Origin: Sphingomonas sp. A2-49 | Lineage (GTDB): Bacteria; Pseudomonadota; Alphaproteobacteria; Sphingomonadales; Sphingomonadaceae | NCBI RefSeq assembly: GCF_025548555.1 | Contig: NZ_JAJLPA010000002.1 | Coordinates: 62,001-126,000, forward strand | Direction: 5' to 3' | DNA: 64,000 nt | In this document: piece after piece, positions 9,615 to 17,636 of the stretch | Position numbering within the stretch: the stretch's first letter is position 1 | Layout of the letters: every line of letters begins with the position of its first letter | Notes under the pieces: model-generated | Seen by the model: only the letters and a program-made list of their open reading frames with translations | Told to the model about the DNA's origin: nothing | Databases searched by the model: none | Position numbers and translations under genes: made by a program

Positions 9615-9694
9615 CGTCGGGGCTCCCACCAGCTTCATCTAGCAAGGCCGCTTATAGCGGATCGGTCGCAAACCTGCAGTCGGATAAGCGACCG

Positions 9695-9710
9695 CGTTAT
9701 CGATAGCACG
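9695..9710 (-). repeat. Inverted iteron copy in the repA upstream region
   Basis: CGTTATCGATAGCACG is the exact reverse complement of the iteron CGTGCTATCGATAACG found in the array at 11.5 kb. It lies 81 bp upstream of the repA start and probably acts as an initiator-binding operator. Confidence 0.75.
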
Positions 9711-9793
9711 AGGATTTGGAGCGATTTAGCCGGTAAATCGGGGTGTGTTTCACATTTCGGTAGGTGCGGGCCACCGCAAACTCGGTCGGGACT

Positions 9794-9809
9794 CGTGCTA
9801 TCGGTAACG
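9794..9809 (+). repeat. Iteron copy in the repC-repA gap
   Basis: CGTGCTATCGGTAACG matches the iteron consensus and lies in inverted orientation to the copy at 9695-9710. The divergent pair, 99 bp start to start, is a plausible RepA autoregulation or handcuffing site. Confidence 0.75.
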
Positions 9810-9860
9810 CCGTGAAAGCCGTTCAAAGACCAGGTGTGCAGTACGACCTCCAGGCCTTTG

Positions 9861-9884
9861 AAAAGATGACGAGATCCCGTCATC
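9861..9884 (-). terminator. Rho-independent terminator at the end of repC
   Basis: On the minus strand GATGACG pairs with CGTCATC across a 6-nt loop, followed by TTTTC. The stem overlaps the repC stop codon and should end repC transcription before the repA promoter region. Confidence 0.65.
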
Positions 9885-11214
9885 GTAGTCCGGCTCCCCG
9901 GGAGACCAGCCGCGACATCAGGCTCCCGATCGGCGTCGCATCGGTCCCATCGGACATCCCCCGCATGGCGACCGCACGGCTCGTGTCCTTGAGGCCGTGG
10001 AGCGTCCGACCGAGGTTCAATTCGCCCTTGCCAGCCTTGCTGCTCATTCCGCGGAGATACGCGCCGGGCCGCTGAACCTCGCCGCGCCGGTATTTTTGGA
10101 TGGTGGCGATGACGGAGGCAGCAGCACCTCGCTGGCCCATGATGCGACAGGCTTCCTTGAACGCGTGATTGCTGATCCCCGACTGGCCCGCAAGCCGCTC
10201 CGCGGTGGCAACCACCTCGCCCCACGATCCATCGCGGTAGGGCAGACCGGAACAGAGCTCCGGCGCGATCGACATCATGAATTCCGGATCGACACCGTGT
10301 TTCTCCAGATCGTCGTCGACTGCAGTTTGAGGTTGAGAGGAGAGGGCGTCCCCATTTCCACTACTCTTTTTCGCCAAGCCGCTACGGGTATCTGCTTTAG
10401 CAGATTGGAGTTGGTTTGTAGTTGTAGAGTGAATGTCCTCAGGTCCATCCCAGCATGAACTATCAACCTGATCACTACCGGTATTTGGGACGGCAATCTT
10501 GGCCGAAACAGCCCCGGCAAGACGACGCGCACGCTCTTCGATCTGCTCCACACAGGCCGTCAGAAGGCCGGCATCGCGGACGCAACGCATCTGGTCGGTG
10601 GCCACCAACGCCAACGCGAGATCGTCACCCGCCTTCAAATCGTGAAAATCGGCGTCGAATGCCGTTTGGGCCAGAGCCCTGATATTCCTTCGGGCAGCAG
10701 CAAGGCGCTTGCGGAGCACTGTCAGTGCCGCGTCCTCTGCGGCTCCCTTGGCCGCGCGGGCAGCAAATTCTTGAAGCCTTGTGCCGATCGGAGCGAGGAC
10801 GATACCGTAGCCCCACGTGATGAAGCCGTCGCTCCCGCGGCGTCCACCACGATGACCGTTCGGACTATCCCGAAAGCTGACCAGACCGAAGGCTTGTGCC
10901 TGGTTCAAGAGCTTTTGAACCTGTCGAACGGTTACGCCCAGCTTTTGCGCGAGCAGGTCGTTCGATGGCCAAACGACGGGGATTTGTCCACCCTGCCAGT
11001 CCTGCGGCTTCGTCCAGGCAAACAGGAGATCGATGACGGAGACCACGCGCAGGGGGACGCCCATATAAGGAGCCGCCCGTTTGAGCGCCGCAAGCGCGTT
11101 GGAAGGTGCCATTCCGGTCTCGAGCCCGCAAAATTCGTCGACAAGCTTCGTCGCCCTGGCGGCATGCTCGTCAAACCGGCGAAGTCCCCGGCCGGGGCTA
11201 TGGGCAGCAGCCAT
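9880..11214 (-). CDS. repC: Replication protein RepC-like
   Basis: A 444-residue protein. The N-terminal domain carries a winged helix-turn-helix (WPSNDLLAQKLGVTVRQVQKLL). The C-terminal domain has the typical RepC ending, with IQKYRRGEVQRPGAYLRGM and GELNLGRTLHG. The start at 11214 (MAAAHSPG) has AGGGAG upstream; the 26 residues before it in the open frame look non-coding. RepC normally initiates replication of repABC-type plasmids, but here it is followed by an RPA-type repA, an arrangement I associate with sphingomonad plasmids. The iteron array lies about 290 bp upstream. Confidence 0.85.
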   Translation of the reverse strand: MAAAHSPGRGLRRFDEHAARATKLVDEFCGLETGMAPSNALAALKRAAPYMGVPLRVVSVIDLLFAWTKPQDWQGGQIPVVWPSNDLLAQKLGVTVRQVQKLLNQAQAFGLVSFRDSPNGHRGGRRGSDGFITWGYGIVLAPIGTRLQEFAARAAKGAAEDAALTVLRKRLAAARRNIRALAQTAFDADFHDLKAGDDLALALVATDQMRCVRDAGLLTACVEQIEERARRLAGAVSAKIAVPNTGSDQVDSSCWDGPEDIHSTTTNQLQSAKADTRSGLAKKSSGNGDALSSQPQTAVDDDLEKHGVDPEFMMSIAPELCSGLPYRDGSWGEVVATAERLAGQSGISNHAFKEACRIMGQRGAAASVIATIQKYRRGEVQRPGAYLRGMSSKAGKGELNLGRTLHGLKDTSRAVAMRGMSDGTDATPIGSLMSRLVSRGAGLR

Positions 11215-11313
11215 CGTTCGTTCTCCCTGGCAGGGGAGCCCGTGCAGACAAAGCGACACCGTGGCGCCATGGCCGGCGCTTTGGGGTAGCAATATGAAAG
11301 GGAGCCAGCTAAA

Positions 11314-11327
11314 GTGAGGGTTCTCAC
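11314..11327. promoter_or_regulatory. Small palindrome upstream of repC
   Basis: GTGAG and CTCAC arms flank a 4-nt GGTT spacer, about 100 bp upstream of the repC start. It may be an operator for a repressor of repC, but no other evidence supports this. Confidence 0.25.
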
Positions 11328-11354
11328 ATCCGCCCTAGCAGGCGTCCCGAAAAG

Positions 11355-11376
11355 CCCGGCCTCGTGCCGGGTTTTT
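11355..11376 (+). terminator. Rho-independent terminator, possibly bidirectional
   Basis: CCCGGC and GCCGGG arms with a 5-nt loop, followed by TTTTT on the plus strand and by TTTT on the minus strand. It lies between the iteron array and repC and probably insulates the origin from transcription. Confidence 0.7.
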
Positions 11377-11502
11377 CATGTCCGCACAGCGTCCCCTTGA
11401 TCGTTGTGGCGCCCGCCCGGGTGGACGGCGGCGGTCAGCGTTGAGCCGATCCACAACGTCGATTGTTAAGCATCGCTGGCGGGGCGGTCGTGCGCGATGA
11501 AT

Positions 11503-11647
11503 CGTGCTATCGGTAACGGAACGGGCAATAATCACGTGCTATCGATAACGAAGCGTCGATCTCCGCTCGTGCTATCGATAACGCCGTGCCGCTGAGGCAC
11601 GTGCTATCGGTAACGCCGTCGCGCTCTCGCTCGTGCTTTCGGTAACG
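11503..11647 (+). repeat. Five-copy iteron array, candidate origin of replication (oriV)
   Basis: Direct 16-bp repeats with consensus CGTGCTATCGRTAACG start at 11503, 11535, 11568, 11600 and 11632; the last has CTTTC in place of CTATC. Spacing is 32, 33, 32 and 32 bp, about three helical turns, so all copies face the same side of the helix. This is the standard architecture of an iteron-controlled plasmid origin. The two extra inverted copies at 9695 and 9794 link it to repA. Confidence 0.85.
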
Positions 11648-11893
11648 GCGTGAGAATCGGGCGATTCGGCAGCCCCACGTAACATGTAGCCCAGAAGGAG
11701 AGGGTCCTCCTTAGCGCCGCGCCGGGTAGGCGTGGCGGGGAAATGGCAGTTGAGTCGGCGAGGAATTGCAAGTTCACGCTCGAAATTGGCTGACGTCGTC
11801 TGTCCATGCGGTAGATCGAAGGCGACTTTTTCGGGCGTTCGATATGTCACTGGCGACCGAAAGAACGGAGTCTTGTGTGACCCGTAGAAATCG
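11648..11893. other. Intergenic region between the iteron array and the MarR-like gene
   Basis: No convincing gene is seen here. The open frames that cross it have no ribosome binding site and no recognisable composition. It may contain the remainder of the replication origin, but no clear DnaA box or AT-rich block was found. Confidence 0.4.
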
Positions 11894-12364
11894 TCAGCCC
11901 GATCTCCGATCCTGTATTCGGGACTCGGCGATCTGAAGATCGAGCCACTGCTCCGAAGCCGCAAGAAGGGGAGTGAGCGTGCCGACAATCAGGCGGCGTC
12001 CGTCATCGGGATCCGTTTGTCTGACTATGTATCCAAGCGCCTCGAGATGCTCGATGTGGCGCAAAGCGGTGGTCGTCGAGCCTCCACTGAGCTTACAAAG
12101 CTGGGACACAGCGATGCGGCGCCGCTCGCACGTGGCCACGTAAAGCTCCAGGATCATGTCCCAGCTCGGATCATAGAAGCGGACCCCGTTGAAGTGGGTC
12201 GCCCGCCGACGCCGGCCGACCAACACCGCCCTGGCCTCGGCAAGCCTGCGCTCAGACAGGTCTCTCGCGTCTGGCGGCATAGCCAGCAAGGTGTCCTCGA
12301 TCGCCTTGCGCGGCAGCCGCACGACGACGTCGATCAGGTCGTCTCCTTCAGATGCTGCACCCAT
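11894..12364 (-). CDS. MarR-like winged-helix regulator
   Basis: A 156-residue protein. Residues about 70-140 form a winged helix with RRIAVSQLCKLSGGSTTTALRHIEHLEALGYIVR followed by a DPDDGRR wing, typical of MarR-type regulators. The first 60 residues are an extra helical region. It is the last gene of a four-gene minus-strand operon and its start overlaps the upstream membrane protein gene by about 30 bp. Its target is unknown. Confidence 0.7.
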   Translation of the reverse strand: MGAASEGDDLIDVVVRLPRKAIEDTLLAMPPDARDLSERRLAEARAVLVGRRRRATHFNGVRFYDPSWDMILELYVATCERRRIAVSQLCKLSGGSTTTALRHIEHLEALGYIVRQTDPDDGRRLIVGTLTPLLAASEQWLDLQIAESRIQDRRSG

Positions 12365-12813
12365 AATCGTCTTGATCCATTTCGGATGTAGGGCTCAGCG
12401 TTCGCCGGTAAGCGGAACGTGCCGAGCGCAAGCGCGCCGAGCGCGAGGTAGGCGTAGATCCCAAGCCCGGTGTGGTAGGCAAAGAGCGGCACGCGTGGCA
12501 GCAGGGCGCCGAAGATGCTCATGAAGAGGTCGGCGACTGCTAAACCGGCCGCCCAGATGGGCCAGAAGCGGATTGTAGTTACAGCGAGCCAATAGAACCC
12601 GCCCGCTACAGCGAGATCTATCAGCAAGGTGATCGTTTCCGCGGGCGCGAAATACGCTGCGTCCATCAGGCGAAGGGCGGTCGTTACGACCGAGGCTGTA
12701 AGATTTATAGCCGCTCCGATACGCTCAGGTCGCCCGCCCTTCAGTGCGGCATAGCCACAAGTGAGCAGCAACGTGACGTCGAACAGCAGAGCTAAAATAA
12801 TCTGCAGCGACAT
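12334..12813 (-). CDS. Five-helix integral membrane protein of unknown function
   Basis: A 159-residue protein with five hydrophobic segments (for example LQIILALLFDVTLLLTCGYAA and GLGIYAYLALGALALGTF). ATG at 12813 is preferred over GTG at 12816 because of the AGGAG 5 nt before it. No family is recognised. It sits in the operon between a 113-residue unknown protein and the MarR-like regulator, which suggests a shared membrane-linked regulatory role. Confidence 0.6.
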   Translation of the reverse strand: MSLQIILALLFDVTLLLTCGYAALKGGRPERIGAAINLTASVVTTALRLMDAAYFAPAETITLLIDLAVAGGFYWLAVTTIRFWPIWAAGLAVADLFMSIFGALLPRVPLFAYHTGLGIYAYLALGALALGTFRLPANAEPYIRNGSRRLWVQHLKETT

Positions 12814-12836
12814 CACTTCTCCTGGGCGGGTCGCCC

Positions 12837-13178
12837 CTAAATTGGAATGCTCTCAAATTCGGGCAAAGTGGCCATTGCGGGCTTCGGTGCGCCTTCTCCC
12901 CAACTCGTCTCGGTCAGCCCCAGCTGTCGGCCGACCTTTTCGATCGAAAGATGCGCTCGTATCGTCATGTGATCTTGGCCTTCGATGAGGGAGGCCAGAG
13001 CTGCGACCGTAGCTTTGACGGTCCGCTGTGTCATCGCGGGAGATAGGCGGTGCGCCTCCGTCGCATCCAGCGTCGTCAGCAGAAATTGCGCCGTGTCACG
13101 CGCGGCCAGGTTGATCGATCGCTCCGCTTTGCGCAACTCATCGGCGATAATCCGGCTCGTATTCGATATTGCTTGCAT
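12837..13178 (-). CDS. Hypothetical protein, 113 residues
   Basis: A soluble, mostly helical protein (starts MQAISNTSRIIADELRKAER) with a strong GAGGAGG ribosome binding site. It starts 27 nt after the LuxR-type gene and ends 20 nt before the membrane protein gene, so it is part of the same operon. No motif or family is recognised. Confidence 0.6.
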   Translation of the reverse strand: MQAISNTSRIIADELRKAERSINLAARDTAQFLLTTLDATEAHRLSPAMTQRTVKATVAALASLIEGQDHMTIRAHLSIEKVGRQLGLTETSWGEGAPKPAMATLPEFESIPI

Positions 13179-13205
13179 TACGCCTCCTCGGACGTCGGGC
13201 GCCCA

Positions 13206-13697
13206 TTACAGTGTTTTAAGCCCAAGCAGGAGGAGCAGCGTTACGATCGCCATGCCGGCCGCAGTCAGCCCCAACGGGGTCACGATCGAAATGATCGCGG
13301 TCCAGAAGGCAACCTGCTTCCAGGTGAGCATATTCGCTGCCGCCCCAGCGGTCGGCAAAGGGAGGGGAAGCGGGAAAGTTGGCGGCGCGGAAGGTAGGTC
13401 GTTTGCAGGGGGTAAAGGCTCTACCCCTCCGTCGTGATCTGCAAGAAGTCGTGCGGCCTCGAACCGAGTCGGCACGCCGAGGACATTATTGGCCTTTAAC
13501 AGCTGCTTATCGACCGCCCGGTGGCTGCTGCCCGTGACCGCAGCAATCTCTTTCGAGTTGCGGTTCTTAAGCACGAGGCGGAGATAAGACCGCTGACGTT
13601 CGGTCAGGCGGGCAATGCGATCCGCCGCGCTTACGTCTGAAGTAGCAGCCGCGAGCGTCTGTTCGGCAGGGTACGAGCCCGGTTCGTTTGTCAGCAT
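13206..13697 (-). CDS. LuxR-type HTH regulator with C-terminal membrane anchor
   Basis: A 163-residue protein. Residues about 28-90 form a GerE/LuxR-type helix-turn-helix (LTERQRSYLRLVLKNRNSKEIA and HRAVDKQLLKANNVLGV). A Pro-rich linker follows, then a hydrophobic C-terminus long enough for one or two membrane helices. There is no receiver or ligand-binding domain. A DNA-binding domain tied to the membrane suggests membrane-controlled activity. It is the first gene of the operon that continues to 11894. Confidence 0.75.
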   Translation of the reverse strand: MLTNEPGSYPAEQTLAAATSDVSAADRIARLTERQRSYLRLVLKNRNSKEIAAVTGSSHRAVDKQLLKANNVLGVPTRFEAARLLADHDGGVEPLPPANDLPSAPPTFPLPLPLPTAGAAANMLTWKQVAFWTAIISIVTPLGLTAAGMAIVTLLLLLGLKTL

Positions 13698-13932
13698 GCT
13701 CTTGAAATTACTCGCATCGCGGAATGATTCGGCTCCATTTCAGGGATAACTCCTGACGAGCCCGGTCGATCAAATCCACAGAACGAATGGGTTCAGGCGG
13801 CGCGCGAACGCGACGAACAGGTCACGTTCCAGCGCCCCACGACGCCCCGCCCGAGTTCTCATTTCGAAGCAGGCCGAAGCCAATCACAGCTTAGCGACCA
13901 GCCGCGACCGCCACTCAGCATGGGTCATAGCC

Positions 13933-14244
13933 CTAGTGAACGGACGGAAATTTGCCGATAGTTGCGGCTGTGTCGTTCAAGCGCGAGGCCCAAAAGGAAA
14001 GGATCTGTCCTTCGGCAGGGCGATCTTCGGCTGTATGCGCGGCAAATTCGGACAGGGTGCGGGCGAGTTCGGCGCCTGAAATCACGCGTTCGCGTTCCAG
14101 TATCGTGGCCAGAAGGGCCATCCAGTCGCCATGTGCCTGCACCAGCGCTTCAATCTGAAGTATTCCCGAGCCGCTGCCGGAGAAACCCTGTGAAGGGCTT
14201 CGGCGCCGGCGGAATCTCGTAAGCAACCTTTTGATCAAGGACAT
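13933..14244 (-). CDS. Hypothetical protein, 103 residues
   Basis: The start MSLIKRLLTRFRRRR gives an Arg-rich N-terminus followed by a helical region and no membrane segment. The start at 14244 is chosen over longer alternatives because the upstream extension is Arg/Pro-rich and looks non-coding. No family is recognised. It stands alone between the LuxR operon and a gap. Confidence 0.45.
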   Translation of the reverse strand: MSLIKRLLTRFRRRRSPSQGFSGSGSGILQIEALVQAHGDWMALLATILERERVISGAELARTLSEFAAHTAEDRPAEGQILSFWASRLNDTAATIGKFPSVH

Positions 14245-14980
14245 GGCGCGCGTTCCATCAACCGCCCGCAGCCGGGACGGTTGAACACGCGGGAACACTG
14301 GTAACCACGCCCCACGTATTCCCCGCACCGACAAGCGGTAGCAAGGTCTTGTATTTCGCGGGCCGCCCGACGGAAGTCGGGGACCCAGCATTCGACCGCA
14401 CATGCGGGCCAAGGATGGTGTTCAAGCCATGCCCAAGCCACACCGCTATGGCACAAGGCTCAGGCGAAAACACGCTGTCATTGCAAATCCAAGCAAACCC
14501 CAGCGCACTGGAAGCAGGCGTCGCGCTCGTTGCCGGATCGATATGCCGCATGGCGGACCGCGCGGGAGCGCCGCGCAATGACAGCGCGGGAATCGCCCTG
14601 ACGATCGGCGCGTCGGTCGCCATGCTCTACCGGCACCTCCCGCGCCTGTGCATGAAGCGAGTAATGCAGAGGAGGGTAGCGAGACTTAGGCGAAAGGGCA
14701 GCAGCACTTGGCGTCCCCCCCGCGCACGGTTTCCGGGGCGACGTCGCCCATATTCGGTCATTGCTTGCGCGCTGCGCGTCCAAAGGTGTGCCACGTGGCA
14801 CACCTCACGCGAGGATCGTCACCTATGTGGGACGAGACGCCAGAGGCGGCTCGGTCGACGCTAGCGCGTCGATAGAGCCGTACGCCCGCTTGCTTTCATG
14901 GACCCCGCGGAAAGCATCTCTTGACCACCCGCTGGCTGTGTAACAGCAAGCATGTCGCCCGCCCCGAAAGTAGTCAGCCA
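14245..14980. other. Gap of about 735 bp without a recognisable gene
   Basis: Several open frames cross this stretch on both strands, but none has a convincing start, ribosome binding site or protein-like composition. It contains a perfect 22-bp palindrome at 14784-14805, listed separately. Confidence 0.4.
14784..14805. promoter_or_regulatory. Perfect 22-bp palindrome
   Basis: The half site is AGGTGTGCCAC, with its exact inverse repeat directly abutting. It lies about 175 bp upstream of the outer-membrane transporter-like gene and could be the operator of a dimeric repressor. No second copy was noticed in the window. Confidence 0.4.
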
Positions 14981-15799
14981 ATGTCCCGAACGTCACTACC
15001 ATCCTTGATGGCAATCCTGAGCTTCGGCATCGCGAACGTACTGTCGACCGCGCCAGCGCATGCGCAGTCCGACGAGGATTACATCAACCCCGACCGGCCG
15101 GGGATCGCGGACGGCAGCACGACGGTGGGCCAGGGCCGCTTCCAGATTGAGACAGCGATCCAGACCGAGTTCCGCCATGACGGCGGCGAACATGATACCA
15201 CGATGTTTTTTCCCACGCTGCTTCGGTACGGCTTCGCCAACAAACTGGAAGTTCGCGTGGAGGGTAATACCTACTCGTGGATGCGGCAGAAGGACTCTTC
15301 CGGAACATCGCACACGGATGGTTTCGCCCCCACCTCGATCGGACTTAAATACAATTTTGTAGACGCCCCCGAAGGTTCAAAGCAGGTCTCAGTTGGTGCG
15401 ATAGCACGTGTATTCCCACCATCCGGGTCAGGCGACTTTCGCGACTCTCGAACAACTGGTGATTTTCGGTTAGCTGCGGATTGGAAGTTTGCCGACAAGT
15501 GGTCGTTGAACCCTAACATCGGTGTTGGCGTCTTTCAGGACGACACGAGCCGCACTTATACGGCCGGTCTTTTCGCTGCCACGCTGAACTTCAATCCAAG
15601 CAAGACGGTCAACTTCTTTGCCGACACTGGCATTCAGACGCCCGAGGAAAAGGGTGGGAAGACCTCCGTTATCATCGACGGAGGAATGGCTTATATAATC
15701 GGGCACGACATTCAGCTCGATCTTAGTGTGGGCACCGGGATTTCGGGCTCCACGCCACCGCACCCATTCCTCGCCGCCGGATTTTCGAAGCGCTTCTAG
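14981..15799 (+). CDS. Transporter-like beta-barrel protein (phenol MetA-degradation family type)
   Basis: A 272-residue secreted protein. A signal peptide (about residues 1-24, ending AHAQ) is followed by DRPGIADGSTTVGQGRFQIETA, the N-terminal signature of the MetA-pathway outer-membrane family, then alternating beta strands and a C-terminal Phe (SKRF), as in outer-membrane barrels. The substrate is unknown. ATG at 14981 is preferred over TTG at 14921 because the signal peptide begins there. Confidence 0.7.
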   Translation: MSRTSLPSLMAILSFGIANVLSTAPAHAQSDEDYINPDRPGIADGSTTVGQGRFQIETAIQTEFRHDGGEHDTTMFFPTLLRYGFANKLEVRVEGNTYSWMRQKDSSGTSHTDGFAPTSIGLKYNFVDAPEGSKQVSVGAIARVFPPSGSGDFRDSRTTGDFRLAADWKFADKWSLNPNIGVGVFQDDTSRTYTAGLFAATLNFNPSKTVNFFADTGIQTPEEKGGKTSVIIDGGMAYIIGHDIQLDLSVGTGISGSTPPHPFLAAGFSKRF

Positions 15800-15912
15800 C
15801 GCAGGGCGCAATTCGTTCATTCAGCGAGATCGGAAGGGGCTTGCTCCTCCAGCGGCTGTAGCTTGTATGCAGTGTCCGCACCTTCTCATGAAGGAAGGAG
15901 GGAGATTGCTTT

Positions 15913-17145
15913 GTGTCGCTTTCACAACCGGGCGACTTCACCGTGTCCCGACGCTCGCTGATCGCTCGCCTGCTGGGCTTCGGTGCGGCTGCGGCCATGG
16001 GCAAGCCTGGCCTGGCGACCATCGCGCCGCATCTCGTTGGCCAGTGGAATTTCGGTCGGCTACCTCTCGACTGGCAGCCCCTGGAGGTCGCAACCGGCGA
16101 CACGTTGCTGGTGAAGGCCCGAGTGGCCGGATCGCCTGTCGAGGCGGTGCTGGATAGCGGAAGCGGCGCGTCAATCATCGACCTATCGCTGGCCCAGACC
16201 CTCGGGTTGGCGAACGTCGAACGGCGCACGATAAGCGGTTTGGGCGGGAAGGCTCCGGTCCGCCTGATCCGTGATGTTGACGTGCTGTTTGGTAACCGGA
16301 CACGCCGCTTGCCGTTCGCGGTGGTAGCGGACCTGAGCGCCCTGTCAGCCGCTTTCGGAAGACGGATCAACATGCTGCTCGGCGCAGATATGTTTGTTGA
16401 GAATTGCATAGCTCTGGATTTCGGACAGCGGCAGTTCGCACTCATGCCGACCGGCAGTTTTCCGGGCGGTGCAGACTGGACTCCGGTCGCTTTGGGGCAT
16501 GGTGCGAAGCAGGAATTGTATGTCTCTGCCTCGATCGGAGGATCGAGCCCGGTGCCGCTCATGATCGACCTCGGCAGCTCGGCGGCGCTCATGCTGTCTT
16601 CGACCTATGTCGATGCGCATGGCTTGACCCGCGGGCGAGCGACATCGACTGCGGCGCTTGGAGGTGTCGAAGGTGTTGCTACCGTCGACGTTTTCACAAC
16701 GCCGAAGTTGAGTATCGGCGGGCTCTCGGCCGAGAACATTCCGACGCTGGGTAACCGCAACTGGCTCCCGACCAGCACGGTCGGCAATATCGGATTGCCG
16801 CTGATCGGCCAGTTCGACGCCATATTCGACGTGACCGCCGGGTTTGTATGGCTCCGCCCTCCGGCTTCGGGACACCGCCTTCCCATGTTGAAGGATCGAA
16901 GCGGCCTCGGGCTCACAGCGTCCCCAATGGGCCTCGACGTCGTCCATGTGGCGGCGAACAGCCCGGCGGCGAAAGATGGTTGGACAGCCGGGAACCGCAT
17001 CGTTGCGGTGAACGGGTTCCCGATCGATGCGGATTACACGCACGGGGCGCGTTGGCGATGGCGCTTCATGCCACCAGGAACGGTCATAAAAATCAAGGAT
17101 CAGGCCGGTCGTGACCGTCAGCTAAAACTTGCGGATTATTACTAA
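15913..17145 (+). CDS. Retropepsin-like aspartyl protease with C-terminal PDZ domain
   Basis: A 410-residue protein. The N-terminus has a Tat-like or hydrophobic export region (SRRSLIARLLGFGAAAA). The first aspartyl protease lobe has LDSGSGASIID with the catalytic Asp at about 81. The second lobe has MIDLGSSAALML. A PDZ-like domain near residues 335-385 carries NSPAAKDGWTAGNRIVAVNG. It probably acts in the periplasm. The second-lobe motif DLG differs from the usual DTG/DSG, so activity is not certain. Its 3' end overlaps the convergent merR gene by 53 bp. Confidence 0.8.
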   Translation: MSLSQPGDFTVSRRSLIARLLGFGAAAAMGKPGLATIAPHLVGQWNFGRLPLDWQPLEVATGDTLLVKARVAGSPVEAVLDSGSGASIIDLSLAQTLGLANVERRTISGLGGKAPVRLIRDVDVLFGNRTRRLPFAVVADLSALSAAFGRRINMLLGADMFVENCIALDFGQRQFALMPTGSFPGGADWTPVALGHGAKQELYVSASIGGSSPVPLMIDLGSSAALMLSSTYVDAHGLTRGRATSTAALGGVEGVATVDVFTTPKLSIGGLSAENIPTLGNRNWLPTSTVGNIGLPLIGQFDAIFDVTAGFVWLRPPASGHRLPMLKDRSGLGLTASPMGLDVVHVAANSPAAKDGWTAGNRIVAVNGFPIDADYTHGARWRWRFMPPGTVIKIKDQAGRDRQLKLADYY

Positions 17146-17560
17146 GCCCTTGCGCACGGACCTCACCGATCGCCTGCATTATCCGGCAATCCGCTATTTG
17201 TTCGTTCGTGCAGCTCTGGGTAAGGGCCGCTAGCTCGTCGCGTAAGGAGGCGAGCTGCTTAAGACGGCTCTCCACATCAGCAAGGTGGTGGGCGGCAATG
17301 GCCGATGCCGCGCTGCAATCCTGGGCTGGGTTCTCCGCCAGGTGGATCAGTGAGCGAATCTCGTCGATTGAAAAGCCGAGCCTACGGCCATTGCGGATGA
17401 AATGAAGCCGCTCCGCGTCCGCGGAGGCATAGGTCCGGCGTCCAGACGCGGTTCGCGGCGGGGCCGCAAGCAGCCCGATCGTCTCGTAGAAGCGAATTGT
17501 CGTTACCTTGGTCGCAGTTTCCTGCGCGAGCTGGCCGATCATCATGGGCGCAATCGTCAT
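17093..17560 (-). CDS. MerR-family metal-responsive regulator (ZntR/CadR/PbrR type)
   Basis: A 155-residue protein with the MerR helix-turn-helix (MIGQLAQETATKVTTIRFYETIGLL), a dimerisation helix and metal-ligand cysteines (DCSAASA, then SCTNEQIADC). The Cys pattern fits divalent metal sensors (Zn, Cd, Pb, Co) better than CueR. It is divergent from the short CDF exporter gene, whose promoter has the long-spacer MerR layout. The 3' end overlaps the protease gene. Confidence 0.8.
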   Translation of the reverse strand: MTIAPMMIGQLAQETATKVTTIRFYETIGLLAAPPRTASGRRTYASADAERLHFIRNGRRLGFSIDEIRSLIHLAENPAQDCSAASAIAAHHLADVESRLKQLASLRDELAALTQSCTNEQIADCRIMQAIGEVRAQGLSNNPQVLADGHDRPDP

Positions 17561-17599
17561 CGTGTTACCCTGCTAATGCGAACGGATCGCAGATTCCGC

Positions 17600-17630
17600 T
17601 TGATCCTACAGTTACTGTAGCATGTAGGAG
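17600..17630 (+). promoter_or_regulatory. MerR-type operator/promoter for the CDF gene
   Basis: A -35-like TTGATC (17600-17605) is followed by the perfect dyad CTACAGTTACTGTAG (17606-17620). With the 19-bp spacer of MerR promoters, the -10 would fall at 17625-17630 (TAGGAG), which is also the ribosome binding site. The -10 is poor, so the exact transcription start is uncertain. Confidence 0.6.
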
Positions 17631-17636
17631 GAAAAT

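Noticed and set aside
11503..11647. Possible CRISPR-like array of short repeats
   Set aside because: Repeats are 16 bp with 16-17 bp gaps, lie beside rep genes and recur inverted near repA, which fits iterons.
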